Position numbers and translations under genes: made by a program. Positions 28,760-39,757 of a DNA stretch of 64,000 bases are shown piece after piece. The notes under the pieces were generated by a model that was given only the letters and a program-made list of their open reading frames with translations, had not been told where the DNA came from and did no database searches. The stretch covers positions 1 to 64,000 of the forward strand of contig NZ_BPUO01000013.1 of the NCBI RefSeq assembly GCF_022179805.1, in the 5' to 3' direction. The stretch comes from Cupriavidus pauculus. GTDB lineage: Bacteria > Pseudomonadota > Gammaproteobacteria > Burkholderiales > Burkholderiaceae. Every line of letters begins with the position of its first letter. Position 1 is the stretch's first letter.

Positions 28760-29929
28760 ATGTTATTGGCTCTGGCCCAGTGGCTGCAAAACGATTACAG
28801 CTTCCTGCGGGTCGTCAACTACCTGACCTTCCGCGCGGTGATGGCCAACCTCACCGCGCTTGTGATCGGCCTCGGATTCGGGCCGTGGGTCATCCGTCGC
28901 CTGACCGAACTGAAGATCGGCCAGGCCGTGCGCACCATCGGCCCGCAGACCCACCTGGTCAAGGCGGGCACGCCCACCATGGGCGGCGTGCTGGTGCTGA
29001 TCTCGATTTGCGTGTCGACGCTGCTCTGGTGCGACTGGGGCAACCGCTTTATCTGGGTGGTGCTGCTGGTGACCATCGGCTACGGCGCGGTGGGCTGGGT
29101 CGATGACTACCGCAAGGTGGTGTACCGCGACCCGCGCGGCATGTCGAGCCGCGAGAAGTTCTTCTGGCAGACCCTGATCGGCATGGTGGCCGCCGTGTAC
29201 CTGGCGTTCTCGGTGTCCGAGGCCAGCAATGTGCGCGTGTGGAGCCTGTTCCTGAGCTGGATCGAAGGCGGCATGTTTGCCGACGTGCCGTACAAGATGA
29301 ACCTGATCGTCCCGTTCTTCAAGGAAATCAGCTACCCGCTGGGCGTGACCGGCTTCATCGTGCTGACCTACCTGGTGATCGTGGGCTCCAGCAACGCCGT
29401 GAACCTGACCGACGGCCTGGACGGCCTGGTGATCATGCCGGTGGTGCTGGTGGGCGGCGGCCTGGGCGTGTTCGCGTACGTGATGGGCAACGCGGTCTAC
29501 AGCAAGTACCTGCTGTTCCCGCATATCCCGGGCGCCGGCGAACTGCTGATCTTCTGCTCGGCCATGGCCGGCGCGGGCCTGGCGTTCCTGTGGTTCAACG
29601 CGCATCCGGCGCGCGTGTTCATGGGCGACGTGGGCGCGCTGGCGCTGGGCGGCGCGCTGGGCACCATCGCCGTGATCGTGCGCCAGGAAATCGTGCTGTT
29701 CGTGATGGGCGGCATCTTCGTGGTGGAAACGCTGTCGGTGATGCTGCAGGTCACGTGGTTCAAGTTCACGAAGAAGCGCTATGGCGAAGGGCGGCGGCTG
29801 TTCCGGATGGCGCCGCTGCATCACCATTTTGAACTGAGCGGCTGGAAGGAAACGCAGGTCACCGTGCGGTTCTGGATCATCACGATGCTGCTGGTGCTGA
29901 TTGGCCTGTCGTCGCTGAAGCTGCGCTGA
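28760..29929 (+). CDS. mraY: Phospho-N-acetylmuramoyl-pentapeptide transferase MraY
   Basis: A 389-aa integral membrane enzyme that transfers phospho-MurNAc-pentapeptide to undecaprenyl phosphate, making lipid I. About ten membrane helices are evident. Catalytic motifs are [22 protein letters not shown] and [12 protein letters not shown] with the conserved Asp residues, and [14 protein letters not shown] is the usual loop. ATG 28760 (MLLALAQWL) matches the family start; an upstream in-frame ATG at 28715 falls inside murF. Confidence 0.95.
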   Translation: MLLALAQWLQNDYSFLRVVNYLTFRAVMANLTALVIGLGFGPWVIRRLTELKIGQAVRTIGPQTHLVKAGTPTMGGVLVLISICVSTLLWCDWGNRFIWVVLLVTIGYGAVGWVDDYRKVVYRDPRGMSSREKFFWQTLIGMVAAVYLAFSVSEASNVRVWSLFLSWIEGGMFADVPYKMNLIVPFFKEISYPLGVTGFIVLTYLVIVGSSNAVNLTDGLDGLVIMPVVLVGGGLGVFAYVMGNAVYSKYLLFPHIPGAGELLIFCSAMAGAGLAFLWFNAHPARVFMGDVGALALGGALGTIAVIVRQEIVLFVMGGIFVVETLSVMLQVTWFKFTKKRYGEGRRLFRMAPLHHHFELSGWKETQVTVRFWIITMLLVLIGLSSLKLR

Positions 29930-29978
29930 CCGGATCGGCCCCGACGAACCCCCTCTATATAGAACAGGAAAAAACGAA

Positions 29979-31490
29979 GTGTTTGGCGTGTTGCAGAAAC
30001 CTCATGTGCTGGTACTTGGCCTCGGCGAATCGGGGCTTGCCATGGCACGCTGGTGCGGCCTGAACGGCTGCCGCGTGCGCGTGGCCGACACACGCGAGGC
30101 GCCCGCCAACCTTGCCCTGCTGCAGGCCGAGCAAAGCGCGGCCCGCTTTGTCGGCGGGGCGTTCGCCGAAAGCCTGCTCGACGATATCGGCCTGGTGGCG
30201 ATCAGCCCGGGCCTGTCGCCACTCGACCCCGATACCAGGGCACTGCTCGATGCGGCGCAGGCGCGCAACATTCCGGTCTGGGGAGAGATCGAACTGTTCG
30301 CACAAGCGCTTGGCTACCTGGAAGCCACGGCGGGTTACGCCCCCCGCGTGCTGGCCATCACCGGTACCAATGGCAAGACCACGACTACCGCACTGGCCGG
30401 CCGCCTGGTCGAACGTGCAGGCAAGACGGTCGGCGTGGCTGGCAACATCAGCCCGTCGGCACTGGACAAGCTCTCGGCATGCATTGCCAGTGCCACGTTG
30501 CCCGATGTCTGGGTGCTCGAACTGTCGAGCTTCCAGCTTGAGTACACATTCTCCCTGGCGCCGCACGCGGCGACTGTGCTGAACATCACACAAGACCACC
30601 TGGACTGGCACGGCAGCATGGAAGCCTACGCCGCCGCCAAGGCCCGAATCTTCGGGCCGGCCGGCAAGGGCTGCATCCAGGTGCTGAACCGCCAGGACAA
30701 GCTGACGCTGGACATGGCCCGCCCCGGCGCGGTGCCGGTGACCTTTGGCACCGACCTGCCCGAGACGGCTGGCAGCTATGGCGTGCTGCGCGACGGTGGC
30801 ATGCCGTGGCTGACCGTGGCCGAGCCCGATCCGGAGATGGAGTCGGAGCAGAAGCCGCGCCGCCGCAAGAAGGACGAAGTGGTCGAGGAAGCCGTGCCGG
30901 TGCGGCACAAGCGCCTGATGCCGGCCGACGCGCTGCATATCCGTGGCATGCACAACGCCACCAACGCCATGGCGGCGCTGGCGTTGTGCCGCGCCATCGA
31001 CCTGCCGCTCAACGCGCTGCTGCACGGCTTGCGCGAGTACCGCGGCGAGCCGCATCGCGTGGAGTGGGTGGCGACCATCGACGAAGTCGAGTACTTCGAC
31101 GACAGCAAGGGCACCAACGTGGGCGCCACGGTGGCCGCGCTGAACGGGCTGGACAAGCGCGTGGTGCTGATCGCCGGGGGCGAGGGCAAGGGGCAGGACT
31201 TCTCGCCGCTGGCCACGCCGGTGGCGCAGTACGCCCGCGCCGTGGTGCTGATCGGCAAGGATGCCGGCGCCATCCGCGAGACGCTGGCCGGCACCGGCAA
31301 GCGGATTGTGGACGCGGCGTCGCTGGAGGAAGCGGTCGAAAAGTCGGCCAGCCTGGCTGAAGCGGGCGATGTCGTATTGCTGTCGCCTGCCTGTGCCAGC
31401 CTCGACATGTTCAAGAACTACGTCCATCGCGCCCAGGTGTTCCGTGGCGCGGTGGAGGAACTGGCCCTGTCCCGGGGGATCATGCCATGA
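29979..31490 (+). CDS. murD: UDP-N-acetylmuramoylalanine--D-glutamate ligase MurD
   Basis: A 503-aa cytoplasmic ligase that adds D-glutamate to UDP-MurNAc-L-Ala. [14 protein letters not shown] is the N-terminal nucleotide fold, [18 protein letters not shown] the P-loop, [13 protein letters not shown] the central motif, and [17 protein letters not shown] the C-terminal motif. The start is GTG 29979, after AGGA. At 503 aa it is longer than the usual ~440-470 because of a charged insertion near residues 285-312 ([16 protein letters not shown]). The stop overlaps ftsW. Confidence 0.94.
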   Translation: MFGVLQKPHVLVLGLGESGLAMARWCGLNGCRVRVADTREAPANLALLQAEQSAARFVGGAFAESLLDDIGLVAISPGLSPLDPDTRALLDAAQARNIPVWGEIELFAQALGYLEATAGYAPRVLAITGTNGKTTTTALAGRLVERAGKTVGVAGNISPSALDKLSACIASATLPDVWVLELSSFQLEYTFSLAPHAATVLNITQDHLDWHGSMEAYAAAKARIFGPAGKGCIQVLNRQDKLTLDMARPGAVPVTFGTDLPETAGSYGVLRDGGMPWLTVAEPDPEMESEQKPRRRKKDEVVEEAVPVRHKRLMPADALHIRGMHNATNAMAALALCRAIDLPLNALLHGLREYRGEPHRVEWVATIDEVEYFDDSKGTNVGATVAALNGLDKRVVLIAGGEGKGQDFSPLATPVAQYARAVVLIGKDAGAIRETLAGTGKRIVDAASLEEAVEKSASLAEAGDVVLLSPACASLDMFKNYVHRAQVFRGAVEELALSRGIMP

Positions 31491-32728
31491 GCGACTCGCA
31501 GGTCAAGCGCAGCGGATTCATCGGCGCCACCATCGGCAATGCCTGGGGTGGCCTGCGTGACGCGGTGTCGGGCGTCAAGCCCACGCGTTCGCGCATGATG
31601 GAGTACGACCAGCCCCTGCTGTGGGTGGCGATCGTGCTGCTGACGTTCGGCCTGGTGATGGTCTACTCGGCATCGATCGCGCTGCCCGACTCGCCGCGCT
31701 ACGCCAACTATCGCGAAGTGCACTTCCTGATGCGCCACGCGTTTGCGCTGTTCATCGGGTTGTCGATGGGCCTGGTGGCGTTCCAGATCCCGGTCAAGGT
31801 GTGGGACAAATACGCGCCCAAGCTGTTCATCATCGCGCTGGTGCTGCTGGTACTGGTGCTGGTGCCGTTCGTGGGCAAGGGAGTGAACGGCGCGCGGCGC
31901 TGGATTCCGCTGGGCGTCATGAACTTCCAGCCGTCGGAGCTGATGAAGCTGGCCGTGGTGCTTTACGCCGCCAACTACACGGTGCGCAAGCAGGAATGGA
32001 TGCAGACCGTGGCCAAGGGCTTCCTGCCGATGGGCGTGGCCGTGGTGGTGGTGGGCATGCTGCTGCTGCTGGAGCCGGACATGGGTGCGTTCCTGGTGAT
32101 CGCGGCCGTGGCGATGGGCATCCTGTTCCTGGGCGGCATCAACGGCAAGCTGTTCGCCGGACTGGTGGGCGTGGCGGTTGGCGCGTTCGCGCTGCTGATC
32201 ACGGCGTCGCCGTGGCGCCGCGAGCGGATCTTCGCCTATCTGAACCCGTGGGAAGAGAGCAACGCACTGGGCAAGGCGTACCAGCTCACGCACTCGCTGA
32301 TCGCGTTCGGCCGTGGCGAATGGACCGGCGTGGGCCTGGGCGGCAGCATCGAGAAGCTGCACTACCTGCCCGAAGCGCATACCGACTTCATCCTGGCCGT
32401 GATCGGCGAGGAATTCGGCTTTATCGGCGTGATGGTGATGATCGTGCTGTTCTACTGGCTGGTGCGCCGCTGCTTCAACATCGGCCGCACGGCGCTGCAG
32501 CTCGACCGCACGTTCGCCGGCCTGGTGGCCAAGGGCATCGGCGTCTGGGTCGGCTGGCAGACCTTCATCAACATGGGCGTGAACCTGGGCCTGCTGCCCA
32601 CCAAGGGGCTGACGCTGCCGCTGGTGAGCTACGGCGGCTCGGGCATCCTGATGAATTGCGTGGCGCTGGCCATCGTGCTGCGCGTGGACTACGAGAACCG
32701 GGTGATGATGCGCGGAGGCAAGGTATGA
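31487..32728 (+). CDS. ftsW: Peptidoglycan glycosyltransferase FtsW
   Basis: A 413-aa SEDS-family membrane protein that polymerises glycan strands at the septum with FtsI. About ten membrane segments are visible. [63 protein letters not shown] and the C-terminal [18 protein letters not shown] are hallmark regions. The start overlaps murD (ATGA) and the stop overlaps murG. Confidence 0.95.
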   Translation: MSDSQVKRSGFIGATIGNAWGGLRDAVSGVKPTRSRMMEYDQPLLWVAIVLLTFGLVMVYSASIALPDSPRYANYREVHFLMRHAFALFIGLSMGLVAFQIPVKVWDKYAPKLFIIALVLLVLVLVPFVGKGVNGARRWIPLGVMNFQPSELMKLAVVLYAANYTVRKQEWMQTVAKGFLPMGVAVVVVGMLLLLEPDMGAFLVIAAVAMGILFLGGINGKLFAGLVGVAVGAFALLITASPWRRERIFAYLNPWEESNALGKAYQLTHSLIAFGRGEWTGVGLGGSIEKLHYLPEAHTDFILAVIGEEFGFIGVMVMIVLFYWLVRRCFNIGRTALQLDRTFAGLVAKGIGVWVGWQTFINMGVNLGLLPTKGLTLPLVSYGGSGILMNCVALAIVLRVDYENRVMMRGGKV

Positions 32729-33795
32729 CCGCACGCACCCTGCTCGTCATGGCCGGCGGCACCGGGGGGCATGTCTTCCCGGGGTTGGCGGTCGCGCATG
32801 CACTGCGCGACGAGGGCTGGCGCGTGGTCTGGCTGGGCAACCGGTCGGGCATGGAAGCCACGCTGGTGCCCAAGCACGACATCCCGATGGAGTACATCCA
32901 GTTTGGCGGGCTGCGCGGCAAGGGCACGATGACCAAGCTGCTGCTGCCCCTGAACCTGCTGCGTGCGTTCTGGCAGAGCATCGGCGCGCTGCGCCGCGTG
33001 AAGCCGGACGTGGTGCTGGGCATGGGTGGGTACATCACGTTCCCGGCCGGCATGATGGCGTCGCTGCTGGGGCGTCCGCTGGTGCTGCACGAGCAGAACT
33101 CGATCGCCGGCCTGGCCAACAAGGTGCTGGCCAGGGTGGCGGATCGCGTGCTGTGCGCGTTCCCGGACGCGCTGCCGGGCGGCGAGTGGACCGGCAACCC
33201 GGTGCGGGAAGAGCTGGCCTCGATTCCGGCGCCGGAGGCGCGCTACGACCATCGCACCGGGCCGCTGCGCATCCTGGTGGTGGGCGGCAGCCTGGGCGCG
33301 GCGGCGCTGAACGACGTCGTGCCGAAGGCGCTGGCGCTGCTGCCGGAGGCAACCCGGCCGGTGGTGAAGCACCAGGCCGGTGCCAAGCAGATCGACCAGC
33401 TGCGCGCGAACTACGCGGTGGCGGGCGTGGCCGGCGAGACCGTGCCATTCATCGACGACATGGCGGCGGCTTATGCCGACGCCGACCTGGTCATCTGCCG
33501 CGCAGGCGCGATGACGGTATCCGAAGTGGCGGCCGCCGGTGTGGCCGCGCTGTTCGTGCCGTTTCCGCACGCGGTGGACGACCACCAGACCACCAACGCG
33601 AAGTTCCTGTCGAAACAGGGTGCCGCGTTGCTGGTGCAACAGAACGCACTGACCGCGGAAGGGCTGGCGCAAACGATCGCCGGGCTGGACCGAGGACAGT
33701 TGAAGGACATGGCGCGCACCGCGCGCAGCCTGGCCAGACCTGAGGCAACCCGGCGTGTCGCCGAGATCTGCCGTCAGATGGCCGGTGAAAAGTGA
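32725..33795 (+). CDS. murG: Undecaprenyldiphospho-muramoylpentapeptide beta-N-acetylglucosaminyltransferase MurG
   Basis: A 356-aa GT28 glycosyltransferase on the cytoplasmic face of the membrane; it converts lipid I to lipid II. Motifs are [16 protein letters not shown] (G-loop 1), [47 protein letters not shown] (G-loop 3), [15 protein letters not shown] and [20 protein letters not shown] 32725 overlaps the ftsW stop; the longer upstream frame is an ftsW shadow. Confidence 0.95.
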   Translation: MTARTLLVMAGGTGGHVFPGLAVAHALRDEGWRVVWLGNRSGMEATLVPKHDIPMEYIQFGGLRGKGTMTKLLLPLNLLRAFWQSIGALRRVKPDVVLGMGGYITFPAGMMASLLGRPLVLHEQNSIAGLANKVLARVADRVLCAFPDALPGGEWTGNPVREELASIPAPEARYDHRTGPLRILVVGGSLGAAALNDVVPKALALLPEATRPVVKHQAGAKQIDQLRANYAVAGVAGETVPFIDDMAAAYADADLVICRAGAMTVSEVAAAGVAALFVPFPHAVDDHQTTNAKFLSKQGAALLVQQNALTAEGLAQTIAGLDRGQLKDMARTARSLARPEATRRVAEICRQMAGEK

Positions 33796-33805
33796 AACGA
33801 ATTCA

Positions 33806-35221
33806 ATGAAGCATATCGTCAAGAACATCCATTTCGTAGGCATCGGCGGGGCCGGCATGAGCGGCATCGCCGAGGTCCTGCTGAACCTGGGCTACAAGGT
33901 CTCGGGCTCGGACATGGGCAGCAACGCCGCCACGCGGCGCCTGGCCTCGCTGGGCGCGCGCGTCTGCCACGGCCATGATGCCGCCAATGTGGAAGGCGCC
34001 AACGCCGTGGTGGTGTCCACCGCCGTGACCAACGACAACCCCGAAGTCCTGGCCGCGCGTGCCAAGCGCATTCCCGTGGTGCCGCGCGCCGTGATGCTGG
34101 CCGAGCTGATGCGCCTGAAGCAGGGCGTTGCCATTGCCGGCACGCATGGCAAGACTACGACCACGAGCCTGGTGGCCTCGGTGCTGGCCGAGGGCGGGCT
34201 GGACCCGACCTTCGTGATCGGCGGCCGTCTGAACTCGGCCGGCGCCAACGCGCGCCTGGGCACGGGCGACTTCATCGTGGCCGAGGCCGACGAATCGGAC
34301 GCGTCGTTCCTGAACCTGTTCCCGGTGATGGAAGTCATCACCAACATCGACGCCGACCACATGGACACCTACGGGCATGACTTTGCCCGGCTCAAGCAGG
34401 CGTTCGTGGAATTTACCCAGCGCCTGCCGTTCTACGGCATCGCCGTGGTGTGCGTGGATGACCCGAACGTGCGCGAGATCTTGCCGTTCGTGTCCAAGCC
34501 GGTGGTGCGCTACGGCTTTGCCGAGGACGCCCAGATCCGCGCCATCAATGCGCGGGCCGTGGACGGCCAGATGCATTTCACGGTGCTGCGCCAGCTCAAC
34601 GGCCATGCGGAGCCGCCGCTGGACGTGGTGCTGAACCTGCCCGGCGAGCACAACGTGCAGAACGCGCTGGCCGCCATCGCCATTGCCACCGAACTGGAAG
34701 TGCCGGACGCCGCCATCGTCAAGGCACTGCGCGAATTCCACGGTGTGGGCCGCCGCTTCCAGCGCTACGGCGAGGTTGCCACGCCGGACGGCACCGGCAC
34801 GTTCACGCTGGTGGACGACTACGGCCACCACCCGGTGGAAATGGCCGCCACGCTGGCCGCCGCGCGCGGCGCGTTCCCGGGCCGCCGCCTGGTGCTGGCG
34901 TTCCAGCCGCACCGGTACACCCGTACGCGCGACTGCTTCGAAGATTTCGTGAAGGTGCTGGGCACCGTCGACGCGCTGCTGCTGGCCGAGGTCTACGCCG
35001 CGGGCGAAGCCCCGATCGTGGCCGCCGACGGCCGCGCCCTGACCCGCGCGCTGCGCGTGGCCAACAAGGTTGAACCCGTATTTGTCGAGCAGATGGAAGA
35101 CATGCCCCAGTCGATCCTGGATGCCGTGCGACCCGGCGATGTGGTCGTGACGATGGGTGCCGGCACGATCGGCACCGTACCGGGACAACTGGTGTCGCAC
35201 CAGACGGGAGGCCAGCAATGA
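33806..35221 (+). CDS. murC: UDP-N-acetylmuramate--L-alanine ligase MurC
   Basis: A 471-aa ligase for the first amino-acid addition to UDP-MurNAc. [28 protein letters not shown] is the N-terminal nucleotide fold, [17 protein letters not shown] the P-loop, [14 protein letters not shown] and [14 protein letters not shown] the central domain, and [15 protein letters not shown] the C-terminal motif. ATG 33806 starts directly at the family's N-terminus, 11 bases after the murG stop. The stop overlaps ddlB. Confidence 0.95.
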   Translation: MKHIVKNIHFVGIGGAGMSGIAEVLLNLGYKVSGSDMGSNAATRRLASLGARVCHGHDAANVEGANAVVVSTAVTNDNPEVLAARAKRIPVVPRAVMLAELMRLKQGVAIAGTHGKTTTTSLVASVLAEGGLDPTFVIGGRLNSAGANARLGTGDFIVAEADESDASFLNLFPVMEVITNIDADHMDTYGHDFARLKQAFVEFTQRLPFYGIAVVCVDDPNVREILPFVSKPVVRYGFAEDAQIRAINARAVDGQMHFTVLRQLNGHAEPPLDVVLNLPGEHNVQNALAAIAIATELEVPDAAIVKALREFHGVGRRFQRYGEVATPDGTGTFTLVDDYGHHPVEMAATLAAARGAFPGRRLVLAFQPHRYTRTRDCFEDFVKVLGTVDALLLAEVYAAGEAPIVAADGRALTRALRVANKVEPVFVEQMEDMPQSILDAVRPGDVVVTMGAGTIGTVPGQLVSHQTGGQQ

Positions 35222-36201
35222 GCTTCGTGGCCCATCCCAATATCGATCCGAAGTCGCTGGGCAAGGTTGGCGTGCTGCTGGGCGGCCGCTCCGCCGAGCG
35301 CGAGATTTCGCTGATGTCCGGCAACGGCGTGCTGGCCGCGCTGAAGTCGCGCGGCGTGGATGCCCACGCGTTCGATCCTGCCCTGCAGTCCGTGGCCGAG
35401 CTGGCCGCGGCCAAGTTCGACCGCGTTTTCATCGCGCTGCACGGCCGCTACGGTGAGGACGGCACCATGCAGGGCCTGCTGGAACAGCTGGGCGTGCCCT
35501 ACACGGGCAGCGGCGTGCTGCCGTCGGCGCTGGCCATGGACAAGCAGGCCACCAAGCGCCTGTGGATCACGCACGGCCTGTCCACGCCGCGCTTTGCCAT
35601 GCTGCATGCCGATACCGATTTCGACGCCGTGGTGCGCGACCTGGGCCTGCCGCTGATCGTCAAGCCGGCCCGCGAAGGGTCGTCGATCGGGCTGACCAAG
35701 GTCACCGAAGCGGGCCAGATGCGCGAGGCTTTCGAGAAGGCCGCCGGCCTGGATGCCGACGTGATTGCCGAGGAATTCATCGACGGCGACGAGCTGACTT
35801 GCCCCGTGGTGGGGGAGGGCGCAGCGGCCGAAGCGCTGCCCGTTATCAAGATTGTCGCGCCCGAGTCGAACTACGACTATCAAAATAAGTACTTTACTGA
35901 CGTTACCCAATACCTGTGCCCTTCAACTTTGCCGCAAACGCTTGAGGACGAAGTCCGGGCGCTGGCTGTTGAAGCGTTCCGGGTGCTGGGTTGCCGTGGC
36001 TGGGCCCGCGCGGACGTGATGCTGACGCGCGCCGGCAAGCCGTACCTGCTCGAAATGAATACGTCGCCCGGCATGACCGGCCATTCGCTCGTGCCGATGG
36101 CGGCGCGCGCGGCGGGCATCAGCTACGAGGACTTCGTGATGCAGGTACTGGCCGCCGCTACGCTGGACCTGCATCCGAACGAGCACTGGAAACCCGAATA
36201 A
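35218..36201 (+). CDS. ddlB: D-alanine--D-alanine ligase (DdlB)
   Basis: A 327-aa ATP-grasp ligase making D-Ala-D-Ala for Mur[27 protein letters not shown] is the N-terminal domain, [15 protein letters not shown] the substrate loop, [18 protein letters not shown] the ATP-grasp loop, and [28 protein letters not shown] the metal-binding end. Codon use around 35868-35960 (CAA, AAA, AAT, ACT, TTT, GTT, CCT, TTG) is AT-richer than the rest. The start overlaps murC. Confidence 0.94.
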   Translation: MSFVAHPNIDPKSLGKVGVLLGGRSAEREISLMSGNGVLAALKSRGVDAHAFDPALQSVAELAAAKFDRVFIALHGRYGEDGTMQGLLEQLGVPYTGSGVLPSALAMDKQATKRLWITHGLSTPRFAMLHADTDFDAVVRDLGLPLIVKPAREGSSIGLTKVTEAGQMREAFEKAAGLDADVIAEEFIDGDELTCPVVGEGAAAEALPVIKIVAPESNYDYQNKYFTDVTQYLCPSTLPQTLEDEVRALAVEAFRVLGCRGWARADVMLTRAGKPYLLEMNTSPGMTGHSLVPMAARAAGISYEDFVMQVLAAATLDLHPNEHWKPE

Positions 36202-36240
36202 CCGCAGTACCAAACGGCTGACCGCCCGACTGAACCGACC

Positions 36241-37137
36241 ATGTGGCACAACACGCGCCTGCTCAACCTGATCGCCTCAGCGCTCTATGCGCTGGTGGCG
36301 CTCATGGCGCTGGGCGCTGGCCTGCTGTGGCTGGCCCAGCGGCCCGTGTTCGCCATCACCCACGTCGAGCTGACGTCGATGGACGGCGCCCAGCTGCGCC
36401 ACGTGAACGCGCCGAGCGTGCGGGCCAACGCGCTGAACAAGCTGTCCGGCAACTTCTTCACGCTGGACCTCAATGCCGCGCGGCAGGCGTTCGAGTCGGT
36501 GCCCTGGGTGCGTCATGCCAGCGTGCGGCGCGAATGGCCGAACGGCCTGGCGGTGCAGGTGGAAGAGCACGAGGCGCTGGGTACCTGGGGTGGGTCGGAC
36601 AGCGGCCGGCTGATCAACACCTATGGCGAGGTGTTCGTGGCCAACACCGCCGAGGCCGAGGAAGACGCGCAGCTGCTGGCGCTGGACGGGCCGCCGGACA
36701 GCGAGGAAGACGTGGTTGAGAAGCTGGAAACCATGCGGGAGTGGTTCCGGCCGATCAAGGCCGAGCCGCTTTCGGTGGCGCTGTCGGGCCGCTACGCCTG
36801 GCGGGCCAAGTTGTCGAACGGGGTGGTGATCGAGTTCGGCCGCGAGCAGAACGACGACGACCGGACGGCCATGGAGGCGCGGGTCAAGCGCTTCGTGGCG
36901 TCGTGGCCGCAGTTGACGCAGCAGTGGGGCAAGCAGATCGAGAGTGCGGACCTGCGCTATCCCAACGGATTCGCGATCCGCACGTCCAGCGTGCGCTTCC
37001 TGACCGACGCCCAGGCCCAGGCCGCGGCCAAGGCGGCAGCCAAGGCGGCAGCGGGTGGTGCCCAGGCGGCCTCGGCCGGCAATTCCAACAACAATCCGAC
37101 GCGACTCAAGAGTAAGAACGCGGAGAAAACTCGATGA
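36241..37137 (+). CDS. ftsQ: Cell division protein FtsQ
   Basis: A 298-aa bitopic divisome protein. One membrane segment (residues ~8-29) is followed by a POTRA domain (FAITHVELTSMDGAQLRHVN) and the FtsQ domain (NFFTLDLNAARQAFESVPWVRHASVRREWPNGLAVQVEEHEALGTW in outline). The C-terminus is Ala/Lys-rich (QAQAAAKAAAKAAAGGAQAA) and probably disordered. It bridges early and late division proteins with FtsL and FtsB. Its stop overlaps ftsA. Confidence 0.92.
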   Translation: MWHNTRLLNLIASALYALVALMALGAGLLWLAQRPVFAITHVELTSMDGAQLRHVNAPSVRANALNKLSGNFFTLDLNAARQAFESVPWVRHASVRREWPNGLAVQVEEHEALGTWGGSDSGRLINTYGEVFVANTAEAEEDAQLLALDGPPDSEEDVVEKLETMREWFRPIKAEPLSVALSGRYAWRAKLSNGVVIEFGREQNDDDRTAMEARVKRFVASWPQLTQQWGKQIESADLRYPNGFAIRTSSVRFLTDAQAQAAAKAAAKAAAGGAQAASAGNSNNNPTRLKSKNAEKTR

Positions 37138-38366
37138 GCAAGGAATACAAGGACCTTCTGGTCGGTCTCGATATCGGCACCTCGAAGGTGGCGGCCGTGG
37201 TGGCGGAACTGCGCCCCGACGGCAGCTACGAGGTCATCGGGATGGGCCAGTCAGAGTCCAAGGGTTTGAAGAAAGGGGTCGTGGTCAACATCGAGGCTAC
37301 CGTGCAGTCGATCCAGCGCGCGCTGGAAGAAGCCGAGCTGATGGCCGACTGCAAGATCGCGGAGGTGTTCACGGGCATTGCCGGCAGCCATATCCGCAGC
37401 TTCAACTCCAGCGGCATGGTGGCGATCAAGGACAAGGAAGTCACGCAGACGGACGTGGCCCGCGTGATCGAGACCGCCAAGGCGGTGAATATCCCGACCG
37501 ACCAGCAGATCCTGCACATCCTGACGCAGGAATTCATCATCGACGGCCAGGAAGACGTGCGCGAGCCCATCGGCATGAGCGGCATCCGCCTGGAAGTGAA
37601 GGTGCATATCGTGACCGGCGCGGTCAGCGCGGCGCAGAACATCGTCAAGTGCGTGCGCCGCTGCGGGCTGGAAGTGCACGACCTGATCCTGCAACCGCTG
37701 GCATCGAGCCTGGCCGTGCTGACCGAGGACGAGAAGGAACTGGGCGTGGTGCTGGTGGATATCGGCGGCGGCACCACCGATATCGCCATCTTCAGCGAAG
37801 GCGCGATCCGCCATACGGCCGTGATCCCCATCGCCGGCGACCAGATTACGAACGACATCGCGATGGCGCTGCGCACGCCGACGCCCGATGCCGAGGACAT
37901 CAAGATGCAGTACGGCATTGCCAAGCAGGCGATTGCCGACCCGGAAGACATGATCGAGGTGCCTGGCGTGGGTGACCGTGGCACGCGCACGCTGAGCCGC
38001 CAGGCGCTGGCCGCCGTGATCGAGCCGCGCATCGAGGAACTCTATTCGCTGGTGCACCAGGTGGTGCGCGAATCGGGCTACGAGGAACTGCTGTCGTCGG
38101 GCGTGGTGATCACCGGCGGCACGGCGATGATGCCGGGCATGGTGGAGCTGGGCGAGGACATTTTCCTGAAGCCGGTACGCGTGGGCGTGCCTGAATATCG
38201 CGGCAACCTGCACGAAGTGGTCAAGAGTCCGCGCTATTCGACCGTAATGGGTCTGCTGCAGGAAGGCTGCGTCCAGCGCATGCGCGGCCGCAAGGTGGCG
38301 GTGCAGAGCGGCCAGGTCAAGCAGGTATGGACACGCATGAAGGAATGGTTTGTCGGCAACTTCTGA
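37134..38366 (+). CDS. ftsA: Cell division protein FtsA
   Basis: A 410-aa actin-like ATPase that tethers FtsZ to the membrane. LVGLDIGTSKVAAVVAEL is the phosphate-1 region, the 1C domain lies at ~84-165, VVLVDIGGGTTDIAIFSEGAIRHT is phosphate-2 and GVVITGGTAMMPGMVELGE the adenosine motif. The C-terminal amphipathic helix (QVWTRMKEWFVGNF) is the membrane anchor. All are intact. Confidence 0.95.
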   Translation: MSKEYKDLLVGLDIGTSKVAAVVAELRPDGSYEVIGMGQSESKGLKKGVVVNIEATVQSIQRALEEAELMADCKIAEVFTGIAGSHIRSFNSSGMVAIKDKEVTQTDVARVIETAKAVNIPTDQQILHILTQEFIIDGQEDVREPIGMSGIRLEVKVHIVTGAVSAAQNIVKCVRRCGLEVHDLILQPLASSLAVLTEDEKELGVVLVDIGGGTTDIAIFSEGAIRHTAVIPIAGDQITNDIAMALRTPTPDAEDIKMQYGIAKQAIADPEDMIEVPGVGDRGTRTLSRQALAAVIEPRIEELYSLVHQVVRESGYEELLSSGVVITGGTAMMPGMVELGEDIFLKPVRVGVPEYRGNLHEVVKSPRYSTVMGLLQEGCVQRMRGRKVAVQSGQVKQVWTRMKEWFVGNF

Positions 38367-38563
38367 GCCGCATGTGTGTCAGGAATTCTTCAGTGCAACG
38401 GTTTTGATGCAGTCAGCGGATCGGATCGTGGCACGTTGAGCAGGGTTTAGCAGTTTCGTTTGCCTTATTGGCTAGTAGTTCTTTGATGGTTTCTTGTTCA
38501 GGAACCAAGGGTTGCGGCGGGGAGGCTGCAGCGTTTGGGGACTGATTTTTCTCGGAGGCAGTG
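38367..38563 (+). promoter_or_regulatory. ftsA-ftsZ intergenic leader
   Basis: A 197-base gap, the longest within the otherwise packed dcw cluster, with T-rich patches near 38450-38495. It probably contains an additional ftsZ promoter, but I see no hexamer pair I trust. GGAGG at 38554-38558 is the ftsZ ribosome binding site and selects ATG 38564 over GTG 38561. Confidence 0.45.
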
Positions 38564-39757
38564 ATGGACTTTGACATGATCGAAACGGAGATTCAGGACG
38601 GCACCATCATCAAGGTGGTGGGCGTGGGTGGTGCGGGCGGCAACGCCGTGCAGCACATGATCAGCCGGGGCGTGCAGGGCGTGGAATTCATCTGCATGAA
38701 TACCGATGCCCAGGCACTGAAGCGTTCCACCGCTTCGCGCGTGCTGCAGCTCGGCAACACCGGTCTGGGAGCCGGCGCCAAGCCTGAAGTGGGCCGTAAT
38801 TGCGCAGAGCAGGCGCGCGAGCAGATTGCTGACTCGCTGCGCGGCGCCCACATGGTCTTCATCACTGCCGGCATGGGCGGCGGTACCGGTACCGGTGCCG
38901 CGCCGATCGTGGCGCAGGTGGCCAAGGAAATGGGCATCCTGACCGTGGGCGTGGTCAGCAAGCCGTTCGACTTCGAAGGCGCACGCCGCGCCAAGGTGGC
39001 CGAACACGGCTCGGGCGAGCTGGAATCGTCGGTGGACTCGCTGATCGTTGTGCTCAACGAGAAGCTGTTCGAGGTGATGGGCGACGATGCCGAGATGGAC
39101 AAGTGCTTCCAGTGCGCCGATGACGTGCTGCACAACGCCGTGGCCGGTATCGCCGAAATCATCAATGTCGATGGTCTGGTGAACGTCGACTTTGAAGACG
39201 TGAAGACGGTGATGGGCGAGCAGGGCAAGGCCATGATGGGCACGGCGACCGTGTCCGGCGTGGATCGCGCCCGCCTGGCTGCCGAACAGGCCGTGGCCAG
39301 CCCGCTGCTGGAAGGCGTGGACCTGTCCGGCGCGCGTGGCGTGCTGGTCAACATCACGGCCAGCCGCTCGCTGAAGCTGTCGGAAACCAAGGAAGTCATG
39401 AACACGATCCGCAGCTATGCCGCGGAAGACGCGACCGTGATCTTCGGTACGGTGTACGACGATTCGATGGGCGACGCGCTGCGCGTGACCGTGGTGGCCA
39501 CGGGCCTGGGCCGTTCGGCCAAGAAGCAGCAGCCGATGACGCTGCTGAAGACCGGCACGGACAACATCCCGATGCAGATGATGGCAGGCCTGACCGCCGC
39601 GCCGGCTCACCATGCCGCGCCGGACTACAGCAACCTGGACACGCCGGCCGTGTGGCGCAGTTCGCGTGAGTCGGCATCGGCCCACGTGGCGGCGCTGCAG
39701 GAAAAGGGCGTGGACACGTACGACATCCCGGCCTTCCTGCGCAAGCAGGCGGACTGA
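38564..39757 (+). CDS. ftsZ: Cell division protein FtsZ
   Basis: A 397-aa tubulin-like GTPase that forms the cytokinetic ring. IKVVGVGGAGGNAVQHMI is the N-terminal nucleotide site, AGMGGGTGTGAAPIVAQVAKEMG the tubulin signature, and NVDFEDVKTVMGEQGKAMMG the T7-loop region. The C-terminal peptide YDIPAFLRKQAD binds FtsA and other partners. ATG 38564 is 5 bases after GGAGG. The linker is short. Confidence 0.96.
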   Translation: MDFDMIETEIQDGTIIKVVGVGGAGGNAVQHMISRGVQGVEFICMNTDAQALKRSTASRVLQLGNTGLGAGAKPEVGRNCAEQAREQIADSLRGAHMVFITAGMGGGTGTGAAPIVAQVAKEMGILTVGVVSKPFDFEGARRAKVAEHGSGELESSVDSLIVVLNEKLFEVMGDDAEMDKCFQCADDVLHNAVAGIAEIINVDGLVNVDFEDVKTVMGEQGKAMMGTATVSGVDRARLAAEQAVASPLLEGVDLSGARGVLVNITASRSLKLSETKEVMNTIRSYAAEDATVIFGTVYDDSMGDALRVTVVATGLGRSAKKQQPMTLLKTGTDNIPMQMMAGLTAAPAHHAAPDYSNLDTPAVWRSSRESASAHVAALQEKGVDTYDIPAFLRKQAD

